Shown here: piece after piece, positions 21,976 to 33,138 of the stretch
Layout of the letters: each line of letters opens with the position of its first letter
Position numbering within the stretch: position 1 is the first letter of the stretch
Assembly (NCBI GenBank): GCA_036245525.1
Contig: BTPG01000004.1
Location: 207,890,899 to 207,954,898, forward strand
Direction of reading: 5' to 3'
Length of the DNA: 64,000 bases
DNA from: Semisulcospira habei
Taxonomy: Eukaryota > Mollusca > Gastropoda > Semisulcospiridae
The notes under the pieces: model-generated
The model's database searches: none
What the model saw: only the letters and a program-made list of their open reading frames with translations
What the model was told of the DNA's origin: nothing
Made by a program: the position numbers and the translations under genes

Positions 21976-22069
21976 CCTAGGGTCGTCGGGAGTTTGCGTT
22001 AGGGAGGACGGCCATTGGGCCCTAAGGTGTGCTGGAGCGCGGCACCCACCTCCTCTTCGCAATTCTTCC

Positions 22070-22460
22070 CCACCCGGGTCTGCCCTGGGGGACTTGGGTG
22101 GGGTTAGGTATTTTTTAGTTCCCAGGGTCACCCTGGTCAGCCCCACAGGGTGGGGTTTTCTCTCTATTCTGGGGCATGTGTTTCTGTCTACCCGAGGTCC
22201 ATTCACCTGTATTTGCCTTTTTTAAACTCTCCCTACTGTCTGCACTGCCTGTAGCTCTTGATATTGGATGTGTGTTGCTAAATGGTCTTAGCTTTATTTA
22301 GGCCCCATGTGTTAGGTTTATTTAATGTGTTTGACCGGCTGGTGACATACATTCAATGTTCTGTTTAGTTGGTTGTTTTTTTTCACAAGCAGTGCAGGCA
22401 CGTCCTGAGAAAGCCTTGTTGCTGTCGGGACGTTAAGCAATGTACAATCAATCAATCAAT
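22070..22460 (+). mobile_element. 391-bp retroposon with (CAAT)n tail and 15-bp target duplication
   Basis: CTTCGCAATTCTTCC stands on both sides (22,055-22,069 and 22,461-22,475), a perfect 15-base target duplication. The 3' end has GTCGGGACGTTAAGC followed by (CAAT)n, a tail type common in molluscan SINEs and LINEs. No tRNA head is obvious, so it may be a 5'-truncated LINE or a SINE with a different head. It inserted after DIRS B did. Confidence 0.85.
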
Positions 22461-22480
22461 CTTCGCAATTCTTCCATTCA

Positions 22481-22568
22481 GTCATGTCATCGGTAATGTT
22501 TTTGAAGAAACAAATTCATTTTTCTTTAAAAGGTATTTTTTCGAAAAATACTTACCGATGACATGACT
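22481..22568. repeat. Internal complementary region of DIRS B
   Basis: GTCATGTCATCGGTAATG...GAAACAAATT, complementary to the left edge, is joined to TCATTTTTCTTTAAAAGG, complementary to the right edge. Confidence 0.9.
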
Positions 22569-22612
22569 CAAACGACCCTCCCACCTGCCCCGCTTGCCGC
22601 TGGTGCGCTAAG

Positions 22613-22828
22613 TATCCTGACTGAGGGATTATGGGTACCCGGCTTCCGGGTGGTGGGTATAGGGAGACAACTCTTGGTCCCCTCGGGGTTCCCCGAGTGC
22701 CTCCCGGGTTGTGTTTTTACACAACTGGCTCTTAGGCTAGAATGAGTAAGTAGTAGACACTTCCATTCCATTCAGTCATGTCATCGGTAAGTATTTTTCG
22801 AAAAAATACCTTTTAAAGAAAAATGAAT
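22613..22828 (-). repeat. Right inverted terminal repeat of DIRS B
   Basis: Inverted copy of 16,003-16,197, ending AAAGAAAAATGAATT. Both edges carry the trinucleotide ATT at the junction. Confidence 0.9.
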
Positions 22829-22892
22829 TTTTACTGACTGGGCAGCCATCTCCACATACATTAATTTGGTTTATGAAACTGTGCTACGTGTG

Positions 22893-23185
22893 CTGGACCG
22901 ATTTAGCACCTTACGGCTTAGAGCTGTAGGACTCGAACCACAGACCAGCAGGTATGCAGCGATACACTAGTGTGCAAAAGTCAGCATGCTGTACAGCAGG
23001 TCATTAGTTTTCACCACTATATCTCGAACTATTTACCTTTAACTGATTGAAGGTGCCCATCATCAATAGCAGTGCATGTCATATAGCATTGCCACACTGG
23101 CAATGCTATATGACATGCACAGCTATTGATGCAAGCGGCGTCAGACCGTCGCAACACTTGGGCAGCTGTTGATGCAAGGTGCCTT
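22893..23185. mobile_element. Two palindromic repeats
   Basis: 22,893-22,957 is a decayed relative of the hairpin at 10,166 (CACCTTACGGCTTAGAGC). 23,040-23,185 contains GTGCATGTCATATAGCATTGCC followed at once by its complement, with outer arms GAAGGTGCC and GGTGCCTTC. 23,186-23,770 shows no gene; a CCCCTTGCATGTG / GAGGGGTAAAGGGGTTAA remnant lies at 23,290-23,365. Confidence 0.6.
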
Positions 23186-23769
23186 CATCAACTTGCATTA
23201 GTTAGCTCAACACGTTCTGGACGTGCTGCATTCAGATATGCAGCTGTATCTGGCTGCGGTGAAACAGCTGCTGCACATCTGGAATGAGTGAACCCCTTGC
23301 ATGTGCAACTACTGGTATTGTTTACGCTACAGGCGACATGCACAGAGGGGTAAAGGGGTTAATGTTTAACAATTTTAAGTCGGTACACAAAATATATGCC
23401 AGATTAATCTTTTCTTTGCAAAGAGAAGATAGCAGTGGAAATGTATGCACCATGTTCATTTCATCTATAACCGATACAGAGTTGATGAACTGTTTTTTAA
23501 ACGGGTTTCAGGACAAGCCAAGTATGCAAAATGCTGCAGTGTTTGTTGTAGTTTGTGTGCAAAGTGTCTAACATCTGCCCATACTCGTCCATGTAAGAAA
23601 CAACACAGTGCGGTTTTTTCCCACTTTATTTTGCGTCACAGTTGCTATCCATGATGGTGTTAGCAATGCTCATCACATGTATATAAACTGTATGAAAATT
23701 CAGATGACTCCTCACTTCAGACAGTGGTGCTCTCCGGCTGACACAGCACTCTTTGTTTTCATCCTTGAT

Positions 23770-25225
23770 CAGGTCGCCTGCAAGAGGCCAATTCTCACGA
23801 GTACCTGTAGCCTGCAGGGGCTCATGAGGATCCATGCCTCTTGCTGACGGAGCTCACAGCCATTTATATTATTAGATTAACCTTGTGTATGCCATCAACA
23901 GTACTGATGGCTGCATGAACTAAGGAAGAAAACCTATCCAGATTTCACTTTACACAGACACGGACAGCTGTCCCAGAGCGCAACAGGTCTTTGGGTTGAC
24001 ACTGGCCAGTTGGCCCATGCACGTGGGCCAACTATGACCGATGTCAGCCAGACCTTTTGCACACTGGGGTGTGCAAGAGACTGCTATGAGAGGCGGAGAG
24101 CTGGTAGTGTAAGGCAGAGTAAGATGCTCCCCTACCCTGCTCCGACTGCCCGGGTGACTAGCACCCTTGGCTATACTCGCCCGAGACATATTGTGACACA
24201 AACATACAAGTAAACCAACCACAAACAGCTGTCTGCCACAGGCAGCTGCACGACTTGCAACTTTCACATCATCCCAGGGGGAGGTAGACAATAAAATGTT
24301 GCCATGCTCACATCATATTACTGGACTTGCCAGCCTTCTCTCTAGCATGACCCTCCCTTCACAAACATCAAGTTCAATCAACACAAACAAAACGACCACA
24401 CTGCTTACCTCTTTTGATCTGCTATGCACTATTCTTCAAGTGGCTCAAGGGAGGTAACCAGTGTGACAGAAACAACTTCAAAACGAGATGGGGGCAGAGA
24501 ACAGAAAGATACAGAAACTAAATATATATATACTGTCTTCTTTTATTTCAACTACAAAATAACCACGCACACCAACAAATTAAGAGGCCAATGCTGGCAA
24601 ATTAGGAGGGGGGGGGGGGGGGGGGGGAAGGAGAGTGGAGCATGGGGGCACATGTCCACCTCCCAACCACCCCCTGTACGAGACTGGTCAAAGAAACCGT
24701 CGGTTGACATTGTTGGCCAACCCGAGGCCCACACCATGTTGTGGCTTACACTCCAACTGTATGGGGCAGATACAGTTGGTATGCAGTCAGCCCGACATGG
24801 GGGCAAGACAAGCTTACTTCAGCTTTATCAATGCACGTCTTTTATGCCATCTTGCGCACTTTTCCAATGGTGGAAAAAGTCATCGTCTGTCATAAACATG
24901 GTATGATTACTGGAGGCTCAACCCTGTTGAGGGGATCTCTCACAATAGTATTGGGACACTGTGTCAGCACACAGAACATAGAGGCAAATCATACAGTTGT
25001 GGGCGGTGTGAATCTGGCTCCTGCAAGAGATATGGTACAATAGTATTGCAAGCTGTGACAGTGTGGAGTTGTCTTACAGACCTAAAGCTCCAGAGATAAC
25101 ATGATTGTGCACATGCAGGACATCCTTTAACATTCACACTTTCACTGTCGATGCACTTTTTGTCTAGGCAATTCCTACAGGAATCGCCTCCATAAAACGC
25201 GGGACCGACAGCCAAAGATAACCCA
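23770..25225. other. Non-coding stretch with MITE remnants
   Basis: Contents: GGGCTCATGAGGATCCATGCC repeat (around 23,818); a GGCCAGTTGGCCCATGCAC hairpin near 24,000; a G20 tract at 24,608-24,627; a half-decayed CTGTCGATGCACTTTTTG...GGGACCGACAGCC palindrome at 25,120-25,220. I find no exon with splice sites and no conserved protein. Confidence 0.5.
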
Positions 25226-25553
25226 GAGAAGATTTCAGACATGTAGGGAGAAGTGTGTTTAGGCCTTTCTTGGCTCAGAGATGCCATTCTGCACAAACTG
25301 GACTCGACTCGAGGGATATATTTTCTGTCTTCACTTAATTACTCTGGTTCAGCAAATTCATATTTTCATGGAAAAAACTTATCAGGGAAAACAGAACTGA
25401 ATTTAGTCTGATCAAGTCTCCTTATCAATAAAGTGTCTGCCATCTGACAGTGTTAGTGGTATGTCCATATATAACTGATTTGTTGTAAAGTCTACATTGC
25501 CACAAGACATGTCTACTTGTAACACAGGGCTTTGAGTGTACCCGATTTTTGGG

Positions 25554-25644
25554 TTAACCCATTGGCTGTCCGCAGAGCTTTTTGCTGTGCTGACTCCTGC
25601 TGGAATCATGACAAAAAAGCACCATTGACAGCCAAAGGGTTATA
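25554..25644. mobile_element. CCCATTGGCTGTC-family palindromic MITE
   Basis: TTAACCCATTGGCTGTCC...GACAGCCAAAGGGTTATAA encloses ACTCCTGCTGGAATCATG. It is TTAA-bounded on the left. Same family as 10,861-11,032. Confidence 0.7.
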
Positions 25645-26060
25645 AAAGAATTATTTTCTCTCCAGCTTCAATTAGCAAGAATCATGTCGGACAGGACTCC
25701 GGCAACCCCAGCCTTGTCCCTTGCCCAAAACAAACTTGTCAGATGGTCAGGCTAAGATGGGGATCTTGAAGAGTTTACGTTTTCCCAAGTGACCTAGTCT
25801 TTGGGGCAAGACTATTAACAAAGACAAACAGTTGGAAGTGTTAGTCTGACTCCGTTCCTTCTAATCAGTATGACATTCCACATTCACTGAAAACTAGACA
25901 TACCCTACACTCAAAAATAACGCGTCAACCAGAGATGTACTGAGCCTGTTGAAAAGGTGTGTCCTTTTTCCACTCGAGGCCAAGCCAACATCAAAGTACA
26001 CAGACTAGCATTGTACAAAAATCACAAAGCACATACAGGTTAGTCAATAGAAATGCACAT

Positions 26061-26066
26061 TTTATT
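26061..26066 (-). terminator. Candidate poly(A) signal of the PRRC2 transcript
   Basis: AATAAA on the minus strand, followed about 20-60 bases downstream by a T/G-rich stretch (CTGTATGTGCTTTGTG, then TTTTTGT), a normal animal cleavage context. There is no AATAAA between the stop codon (34,326) and DIRS D (33,334). If D is excluded, the 3' UTR would be about 1.8 kb. Inference only. The region 25,645-26,907 has no other feature I can support. Confidence 0.35.
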
Positions 26067-26907
26067 ACACCATACAAACTGCTGGAGACTGAAATGATGA
26101 CAAGAATATGTTCAAGCAACTGTCCCCTCCCTCCTTGTCCATCAAGTACAAGACACATTCACAAATCTGACTCGTGTGGGTGACCTCAATCACATCAGCA
26201 AACTCAAAGTAAAAATGCGAAAAAACATGTCGGCCAATCCTCACTGAAACCAACTTGCCCAACACAATACAAAGTATTCCACAAATTCTCGGAATCAACC
26301 AACAAGCTACCAAAGTAACAAAATAACTCCCAAGTCAAGAGATGTGAAGCACATGAAGATATTTTCTCTGATGGTTAGTGATGTTTAGTCTCGCAAGGTT
26401 TCTCAAAACCTGTCATGAAACATCCAGCATATGAAAGTGCACCACTGCTGAAATCAAGTACAAAATACACCCAAACTTCAACATCTCTAGCTCTATGCAC
26501 CTCAATATACACAATGGTAAAATGTACAAAGCAAATACATGTAGAGTTTTGATCACTTCAATACATTCTGTACAAAAGCCAGACAACACACCACCGCTAG
26601 CACAGGTTGGTCACCACAAGCATACCTGTACACACACACCCACAAAACACCCAGCCAACAAAAGATCCTTGACCTAGCGTCAGCTGCAAGTGAACTGTGC
26701 ACAGCTGTGTGAGTGCCGAATGCAGCTAATGTCAGCCTGATGACCCTTTGTGTACAGACATGAACATCAGTTGTCAACACTTCGACGGGCGAGAAAGCAG
26801 GACAAGATCATCAGCATGACCATACATATTACGCAGAAATAAATTAGCACAGAGACAACAATGAACAATGCCATGGGTGGATGCAACATGCGTGGTTTTC
26901 AGAAAAT

Positions 26908-27125
26908 ATGAATTTTTTTTCTAAAATGTATTTTTTTGAAAAATACTTACCGATGGCATTACTATCTGGGAATACACTCTATTGCCTATAGATTTCAGCA
27001 AAATTGTGTGTAGCACACAACTGGGGAGGAGACACCGGGGATCCAAGCACTATGACCCCGGGTGGCCTCCCCTTACTACCCTATCCCGGCGAGCACAGGG
27101 CGACCTCGTCAGTTTCACACATAGC
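26908..27125 (+). repeat. Left inverted terminal repeat of DIRS D
   Basis: Begins ATGAATTTTTTTTCTAAAATG, then TACTTACCGATGGCATTAC. The inverted partner is 33,139-33,334, with matches through GACCTCGTCAGTTTCAC. Confidence 0.9.
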
Positions 27126-27162
27126 CACAAGAGGCAAGCGGGGCAGGCGGGAGGGCCATTCG

Positions 27163-27253
27163 AGTAATGCCATCGGTAAGTATTTTTCAAAAAAATACAT
27201 TTTAGAAAAAAAATTCATTTGTTTTTTCAAAATACATTACCGATGGCATTACT
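27163..27253. repeat. Internal complementary region of DIRS D
   Basis: GTAATGCCATCGGTAAGT... to AAAAATTCAT is complementary to the left edge. It is joined to TTGTTTTTTCAAAATAC, complementary to the right edge. Only one CAT separates the two halves. Confidence 0.92.
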
Positions 27254-27427
27254 ATCTGGGAGAATGGCGAACAGGCGGAGGGTGCCGTATCTAACCACAA
27301 CCCAACCACTCCGCCGGCCCCCTCGAGAGAGAACTCCCGACGATTTCAGCTATGATGTGCCTAAGACGCCAGCAGCGCTCGGAGGGAGTGCTGGGCCGCG
27401 GAGATGTCGCCCACCCGTGCCAGGGAG

Positions 27428-28400
27428 TCACGTCAGCCGGATAGGTCTCTTAAGGTAGAAGCGTGCGAAAGTGGAGTCTGAGCGCCGGCCACCCGCTGCC
27501 AAAATATCTTTGACCGAGCAGTTGCGGTCCAGGGCTAGACTGGTGGCTACTGCTCTCACTTCATGCGCCCGGATTTGTAAAGGCTCAGCGCCGCGTGGGG
27601 AGAGGTCTAGGTAGTCTGACCTAATCACCCACCGCAGCCAGGATGACACGATCTGGGCCGAGATGTGGCGTCTGCCCGCGGACAAGGTAAGAAGAGGCGC
27701 GAGCGCCCCCGGCGCTGCGGCTGAGAGCGGCGCAGGTAAATCTTGAGCGCCCGCACTGGGTCCTGTTGCCGCGATCCAGGGGAGAGGTCCGCTCCACAGA
27801 GGGGCCGTATCGTTAGCACCTGAGGAGCCGCCGCGGGCGGCGGTTCTTGGCCAGGAAGGACGGATCGGAGAGCCTCTGCGCAGAGCCGTCGGAACGAACC
27901 GCAAACAGGCTGGGAGCATCGAGAGCGCGTGAAGCTCGCTGACTCGGGACGCTGTAACGAGAGCCAGAAGGAAACAGGTTTTCCGGGTCAAGTCTGAGAA
28001 CCGAGCCAAGGGGAGGGGCTCAACCGGTCCGTATTCAACCACGTCAGTACCCAGGCAAGATCCCACCGGGGTACTAGGGAACGTGAAACCGGACGTCGGA
28101 GTTCAAAGTGAGCCAGAAATTCGACAGATCCTTGCAGGCGCCTGGGTCCGGAAGACACCGGTGACGGTAGATGTCCGCGAACGTAGCGCGGTAGCCCTTG
28201 ATGGCGACCGGGGCTAAGCCCCGGTCGTCGAAGAGCCACAGGAAGAACTCCGCCAGTTGGTGGGAGGCTAGGTTAGTGGGAGGGTGCCCATGGGAGGTGC
28301 ACCAGGTCTGAAAGACCCTCCACTTGCCTTCGTACACCTTCCTTGTAGAGAGTCTGCGGGCTGCTGCAATTGCCGCCACTGCTGCATCCGAGAACCTCTA
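27428..28400 (-). pseudogene. Tyrosine recombinase of DIRS D, frameshifted
   Basis: N-terminal core-binding segment 28,400-28,074 (AAIAAARRLSTRKVYEGKW, LAEFFLWLFDD). A frame change leads to the catalytic domain at 28,066-27,428. Box I Arg (TASRVSELHAL), the His and Arg of box II (RAHEVRAV) and the final Tyr (FARFYLKRP) are all present. About 70 residues in the middle (after ACLRF) are out of frame, and the GW before the Tyr is GG. It would catalyse integration of the circular cDNA. It is inactive as it stands. Confidence 0.8.
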
Positions 28401-30350
28401 GCGGCGCGGGCGTGCCGGACAACCTCCAAGCGTGTAGGCGGAGGCGTACGGGGCACGGATGGAAAAGCCGCTGACGGGGCTGCTTGAGCATCGTGGTAGG
28501 GGTAGGAAGCTCCAGAGGAGGGTCCGTCGCAAGCGCGAGGAGGTCCGTGGTCCAGCTCTTGGTCCAGTTGAAGGGGGCCACCAGCAGGAGGACCGCCGAG
28601 CATCCTAGAAGCTTCCGCAGTACCTTCGGAACGAGGACTGCCGGGGGGTAGGCGTAAGCAATCCGGCCGACCCAAGGAATGGGGAGCGCGTCCACTGCCC
28701 AAGCGAGTGGATCCAGGACTGGCGAGACGTAGACCGGGAGCTGGCTGCTTCATCTGGTGGCAAACAGATCCACTAGCGGCGTTTCCCAGTGAGAGCAGAG
28801 CAGGCGAAAAATATCCGGGCGTAGGGACCGCTCCGTGTGGAGCAATTGTCCGCGACGAGACAGGGCGTCCGCCTTCACGTTGAGGTGGCCAGGGATGTGG
28901 CGGGCTCGTAGGGCAATGCCTCGATCCCTGCACCAGAGGCGAAGGTGGCACCGAAGAACGCAAAGGGAGGGCGAGTGAGTGCCACCCTGATTCTGTATGT
29001 AAGCCACCACCGTCGAGTTGTCGGAGAGCACGAGGACGTCCTGATTGGCCAAGGTCTCCTGCCAACGTCGAATGCCAATCCAACTGCCTTCAGCTCCAGC
29101 CAGTTGACGTGATTCCCGAACAGCTCCCGAAGCCAACGCCCGAGGCCGAGAGAAATCCGGTAACAGGTGCGCGCCCCAGCCGGCCTGGCTCGCCTCTGTA
29201 CAGAGAGACCACCGAGGCGGCGGGGAGTGTAGGGCACCCCCGAAGCCAGCCAAGCGAGGTCCGCCCACCTCTCGAGGTGAGGACGAGCCCGAGGCGTGAC
29301 AGGTACTAGATCCAACAGAGCGCCCGAGGGTCGCCAGTGAAGAAGGAGACGTAGCTGGAGAGGCCGAGCATAAAGTCTGCCCAAGGGAAGCAGGTCCGCA
29401 GCCGCCCTGAGGAGGCCCAGGAGTTGAAGCCAGAACCTGGCGGTGAAGGAGGATCCCATCCCCATCGAAGTCGCTAAGTCGACTATCTTCTGTCGCCTGG
29501 CCAGAGGCAGGCGGGCAAGGTTGAGGTCGGTCAGGAATTCCATCCCCCGATGTAGAAACCGTCGAGAGGGAGAAGAACGGATTTCCCCAATGAGTAGGAA
29601 ACCTAGACGACGCAGAAGGGAAAGCAGGGCATCCCTGTCCGTCTGGAGGGCTGCGGAGACCAAGTTGCGCAGTAGAAGGTCGTCCAAGCAATTGGAGGCC
29701 GGGCTCAAGGAGCGCTGACGGAAATTGGCTATCACGGCGTCGAGCAGTCTTGTAACCACCCACGGACTGATGTTGAGGCCGAAAGGAAGGGCGCAGAACT
29801 GGTAGACGATCCCCCCAAGTCAAACCGAAGGTAACGGCGAAACGACGGATGAATCGGGACGTGCAGATAGGCGTCTGACAGATCGAGGCGGATCGCAAAG
29901 TCCATCGGCCGGAGGGCCGCACGGAGTGTCCTGGCCGTCTCCATCCTGAATCGAGGGGCCAAGCATCCTGAATCGAGGCCAAGCTGATAAGCATCCTGAA
30001 TCGAGGCCAAGCCTGAATCGAGGCCAAGCTGATATGAATCGAGGCCAAGCTGATAAGTCGATAACTGGCCTGGTTTGGGAGCTAGAAGAGTCGGCTGTAG
30101 AACGCCGTAGAGTCCTGCCGCAAAACCACCTCTGTCGCCGCTTTGGTGAGGAGGGTCGCCACTTCCCCGCGCAGAGCGTCCGCCTGTGTGCCGTCGAGCG
30201 GTTCCTGGGTCCACAAGGGTGCTCAGCGAAGAGGCGGAGGCGACAGGAACGAAGTTGCAGGCCTGCGGTAACGGTGGAAAGAATCCAGGGGTCGTCCGGG
30301 AACAGCGATCTCCAAGATCGCTGAAGAGCGACAGCCGCCCGCCGACGGGA
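28268..30350 (-). pseudogene. RT-RNase H-methyltransferase-like ORF of DIRS D
   Basis: Pieces in several frames: palm A (RLDLSDAYLHVPIHP), a catalytic segment with CLDD in place of YLDD, the RT thumb (FLHRGMEFLTDLN), RNase H (VNWLELKAV, LVLSDNSTVVAYIQNQGG, HIPGHLNVKADALSRR) and the methyltransferase-like region (LLLVAPFNWTKSWTTDLL). A stop falls right after VDLFATR at 28,750. A short tandem expansion at 29,945-30,060 splits the RT before RFRMETA. Confidence 0.8.
29945..30060. repeat. Short minisatellite inside the DIRS D RT gene
   Basis: Five copies of TGAATCGAGG (29,947, 29,969, 29,997, 30,014, 30,036), spaced by GCCAAGC with or without TGATAAGCATCC. The seed is the coding sequence for RFRM, which is present once at this place in elements E and F. 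The array therefore grew by local duplication in this copy. Confidence 0.85.
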
Positions 30351-30357
30351 GGCCCGA

Positions 30358-33000
30358 TTAATGAGGCGGGGGCGGAGGCGGGGGCGAGTCAAAGAGCCCG
30401 ACCGCGGCCCGAACTACGGGCACCGCGGGGCCAAGAAGGGCGAGGGGCGGGGCCGGCCTGAGTAGCCTGGAATGGACGGGCCCGACCTCGTGAAGATCCG
30501 ACTGTAGAGAAGGAGGGCCTGAAAGACCGCTGGGCACGACCCCCGCCGTGCGGGGGGCGCGAAAGCGGGTCGAGGCTGGGTTAGATGCAGGCTTGGGCCA
30601 CAAGTCCTTGGAAGATTCCTTAAAGGTGTGCCAAGTGTCGCCGAACAGCTGAGGACCCCCTAAGGGGGCGTGACGGAGCTGGGTCTTCACTGACAAGGGA
30701 AGGTCCGAGCAGAGGCGCAAAAGGGTATCCCTCCTCCAGAGGTCGCATTTGGCAGCCGCTGCCCTGGCGGTGGCGGAAGAATGGTAGGCGGACCGGTTGG
30801 CCGCTATCAGGATGGACCGCACGTCACGAAGCGGGGACTGAGCCTCCAGGTCCCACGTATCCTGTAGGCACTGCAGTGCTGCCTGGGTAGCCAGTTCCAA
30901 ACCCGAGCACGCCAGCGAGATCCGCGCTAAGGAGGCGATCCTGTCGAGAGGCCGAGGCCACGAGTTCTGGACGAGCCTGCGGCCGCCCGCCTGTAGTAAG
31001 GCCGCCACATCCACCGCTGGAAAAGGTAAGGCGAAGGCTTGGGAGTGTCCAGCGTACTAGGCCTGGCGGAAGCTTAAGTTGATTCCCACCGGCGACCGAG
31101 CGGCGGTAAAGTATCCCGTGTCGCCGAAAGCGTCGTTACGCAGCTGGGCGGAGAAGCATCGGTGAGGTCCCGGAAGCCGGCTTGCGGGAGGGACTTGCGG
31201 CGCTGGACTTGCCTCTGCGCGTCGACCATGGCCGAAGCCTGTCTCTTCGGAGGAGGCGAAGGCGGACAGACGTCGGGCGGTAGGGACTTGGCGATAAGCC
31301 TTGAAGCCTCACCCATAGCGTGGACCGACTGTGATCCGAGCGAAGGGCCGGCAACGTCTGACGAGGCGGAGGCCGACGCGACAGCGGAAAAAGGCGGGAA
31401 GGAGAACCCGCCGCCGAGTCCTGCAAGAAGATCGCCGAGGCCGAGTCCGACGGATGAAGGCTGAGGACGTCCGTTCCAAACTGATCTTCTCGCGGCAAAG
31501 ACGAAAGGGGCGAGCGGCTACGAGAGTGCCGCACCGCCGCGCGCGAGGTAGACGCAGCCGCCCGCGACGCACGCAAAGAGGCGCGCCGCGGCGACGGAGG
31601 GACCGTGGCAAAGCGACGGTCCACCTCGAAGTCGGGATCCGCACGCGGCAGCCGACGTGAGCGACAAACCGCGATCGGAATACCGAGGAAGTGGCCTGGT
31701 CACCCCTGGCCCGCCCGGGAGAACCGGTGCGAGGGGGGGGGGGGGGGACCGCCAATAGTCTCCCCTAGCCCGCTCAGGAAAGGCGGAGCGGGGAGGGGAC
31801 AAATACCGGGCACGCGGCCCCCCGTCCGATGTGTCGGACCGTGGAGGACGCGCGATGTCACACCGGGCCCGCCTGGTCGATACGAGGCGGGGGGGGGACA
31901 GTCTAGGGTCACGCCAAGCCCGCTCAGGAAAGGCGGAGCGGGGAGGGGACGATTTATGAGCCCGCTGCCCCAGCTCCGAAGCCTCGGAGCGAGGGGGGGG
32001 GGGGGGCGAGGGTCCAAGTCACACCGGGCCCGTCCGGTCGATACGAGACGGGGGGGGGACAGTCTACGGTCACGCCAAGCCCGCTCAGGCGAAGCGAAGC
32101 GGGGAGGGGACCATTATGTGCACGCGACCCCCGCTCCGACTCCTCGGAGCGTGGGGGGCGAGAGTCAACCACACCCCGGGCCCGCCCAGGCGAGACGGGG
32201 CGGGCGGGGGGGGGAAGAAAGCAAAGCATGCCTTGCCCGTTCGGAAAATACAGAGCGGGGAGGCAGCATTACTAACGGTCTCGAGTCACGTTCCGAAGCC
32301 TCGGTGCGTGAGCGAGAGCATTTCTTATCACGTTTACTCTCTTTCTTATGCTTGCGTTCCGTCACCCGTCCCCGCTCCGGAGACCTAGAGCCGGGGGTGG
32401 CCGACGAACGCTCATCTCTCCCAGACCGCTCGCCCGAAGCAGAGCGGGGGGTGGGAACCAAAATGGGCTCAAGCCACGCGCTAACGAAGCAGAGCGTGGG
32501 GAGCGTGACTCCGAAACTCGCCTACCCTGCTCCGAAGACTCGGAGAGGGGAGGGAGAACCTGCGAGGTAACGGTACAAGAAGGGGACTTACCTGTGGGCC
32601 GGAAAGCCCGATGCGCCGAGGGAAGTACGTCCACCCGTGGAGGATCCCGTGGAGACCGAAGCGGGCGAGGGGACCGGTCACGCCTGAAGAAGTCCCACCT
32701 GCGCGAACACCGGTCTTCCGTCCAAGCGGCGCCACCATCACACGTTCCGTCCGAAGCACAGCCCGAACACGGCAAGCAAGAGTCGAGTGCATCAACCGGC
32801 CACTGGAAGTCCCCGCACGGCGGCAAGTCTTCGACACAGAAGAAGCCATAAGGCCCTAAACCAGCTACGCCGGCGAAGAAGTCCACCTTGCACAAACCAG
32901 CCGGGCACAAGTCACGTGCGTCGTCGAACCCCAAGGCCAAGCCAAGGGTGAACTCACAAGTCAGAGCCGGTAAAACCGGTCGGCGCACAGGTCACAATGA
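30358..33000 (-). pseudogene. ORF1 (gag-like) of DIRS D
   Basis: The Cys-rich cassette near 32,835-32,730 reads CGDFQWPVD...CLPCSGCASDGTC; the first Cys of the first pair is lost. A long Ser/Arg/Glu/Pro-rich middle (32,560-31,700) is built from hairpin-forming GC repeats. Then come SDSASAIF (31,470), the PPDVCPPSPPPKRQAS motif (31,290) and the C-terminal domain (31,014-30,358; SLARISLACSGLE, ANRSAYHSS, PLGGPQLFGDTW). This last part is close to the same region of E. Several frameshifts occur. It would be a structural, nucleic-acid-binding protein. Confidence 0.7.
31700..32560. repeat. GC-rich hairpin repeat array in DIRS D ORF1
   Basis: Units of roughly 130-170 bases alternate CCCGCTCAGGAAAGGCGGAGCGGG-type stems with GGTCGATACGAGGCGGG and CTCCGAAGCCTCGGAGC stems, each followed by a G-run of 8-15. 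At least six stem units can be counted. On the minus strand they encode repeated SERARG-like peptides. A long plus-strand open frame here (31,605-32,570) is a by-product of this composition. Confidence 0.7.
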
Positions 33001-33138
33001 GTCCAATTGTCAAAGGAAAAACCACGAATGTAGTGAGTCCAGGGCTGAATCGAAGACTCCAATTCAAGCCCACAGTCAAAACCCACTGAAACCCGTAGAA
33101 CGGAGAAAGGCAAAAACTCGACCGTCCCCGGTCGAGCT

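Larger units (their letters stand above)
16003..22828 (+). mobile_element. DIRS-like retrotransposon B, RT region missing
   Basis: Well preserved ITRs (16,003-16,197 and 22,613-22,828) and an internal complementary region (22,481-22,568) define a 6.8-kb element of the same ITR family as E (ACCCGGGAGGCACTCGGGG). The leader is long and includes a 120-bp tandem repeat. The ORF1 region (18.2-20.9 kb) is expanded by a module repeated four times. I find no RT or RNase H motif. The end of the recombinase ORF (CCAGCGAGACTCCTCGC...) is present at about 21,880-21,975. Good ends with lost coding capacity suggest a non-autonomous copy mobilised by relatives. A 391-bp retroposon lies between the recombinase end and the internal complementary region. 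Confidence 0.85.

Noticed and set aside
24424..24906. 160-codon plus-strand frame
   Set aside because: Crosses a G20 tract, has no domain and no splice context; random open frame.
31605..32570. 321-codon plus-strand open frame
   Set aside because: It is antisense to DIRS D ORF1. Its length comes from GC-rich repeats without stops, and the peptide is a low-complexity Arg/Gly shadow.
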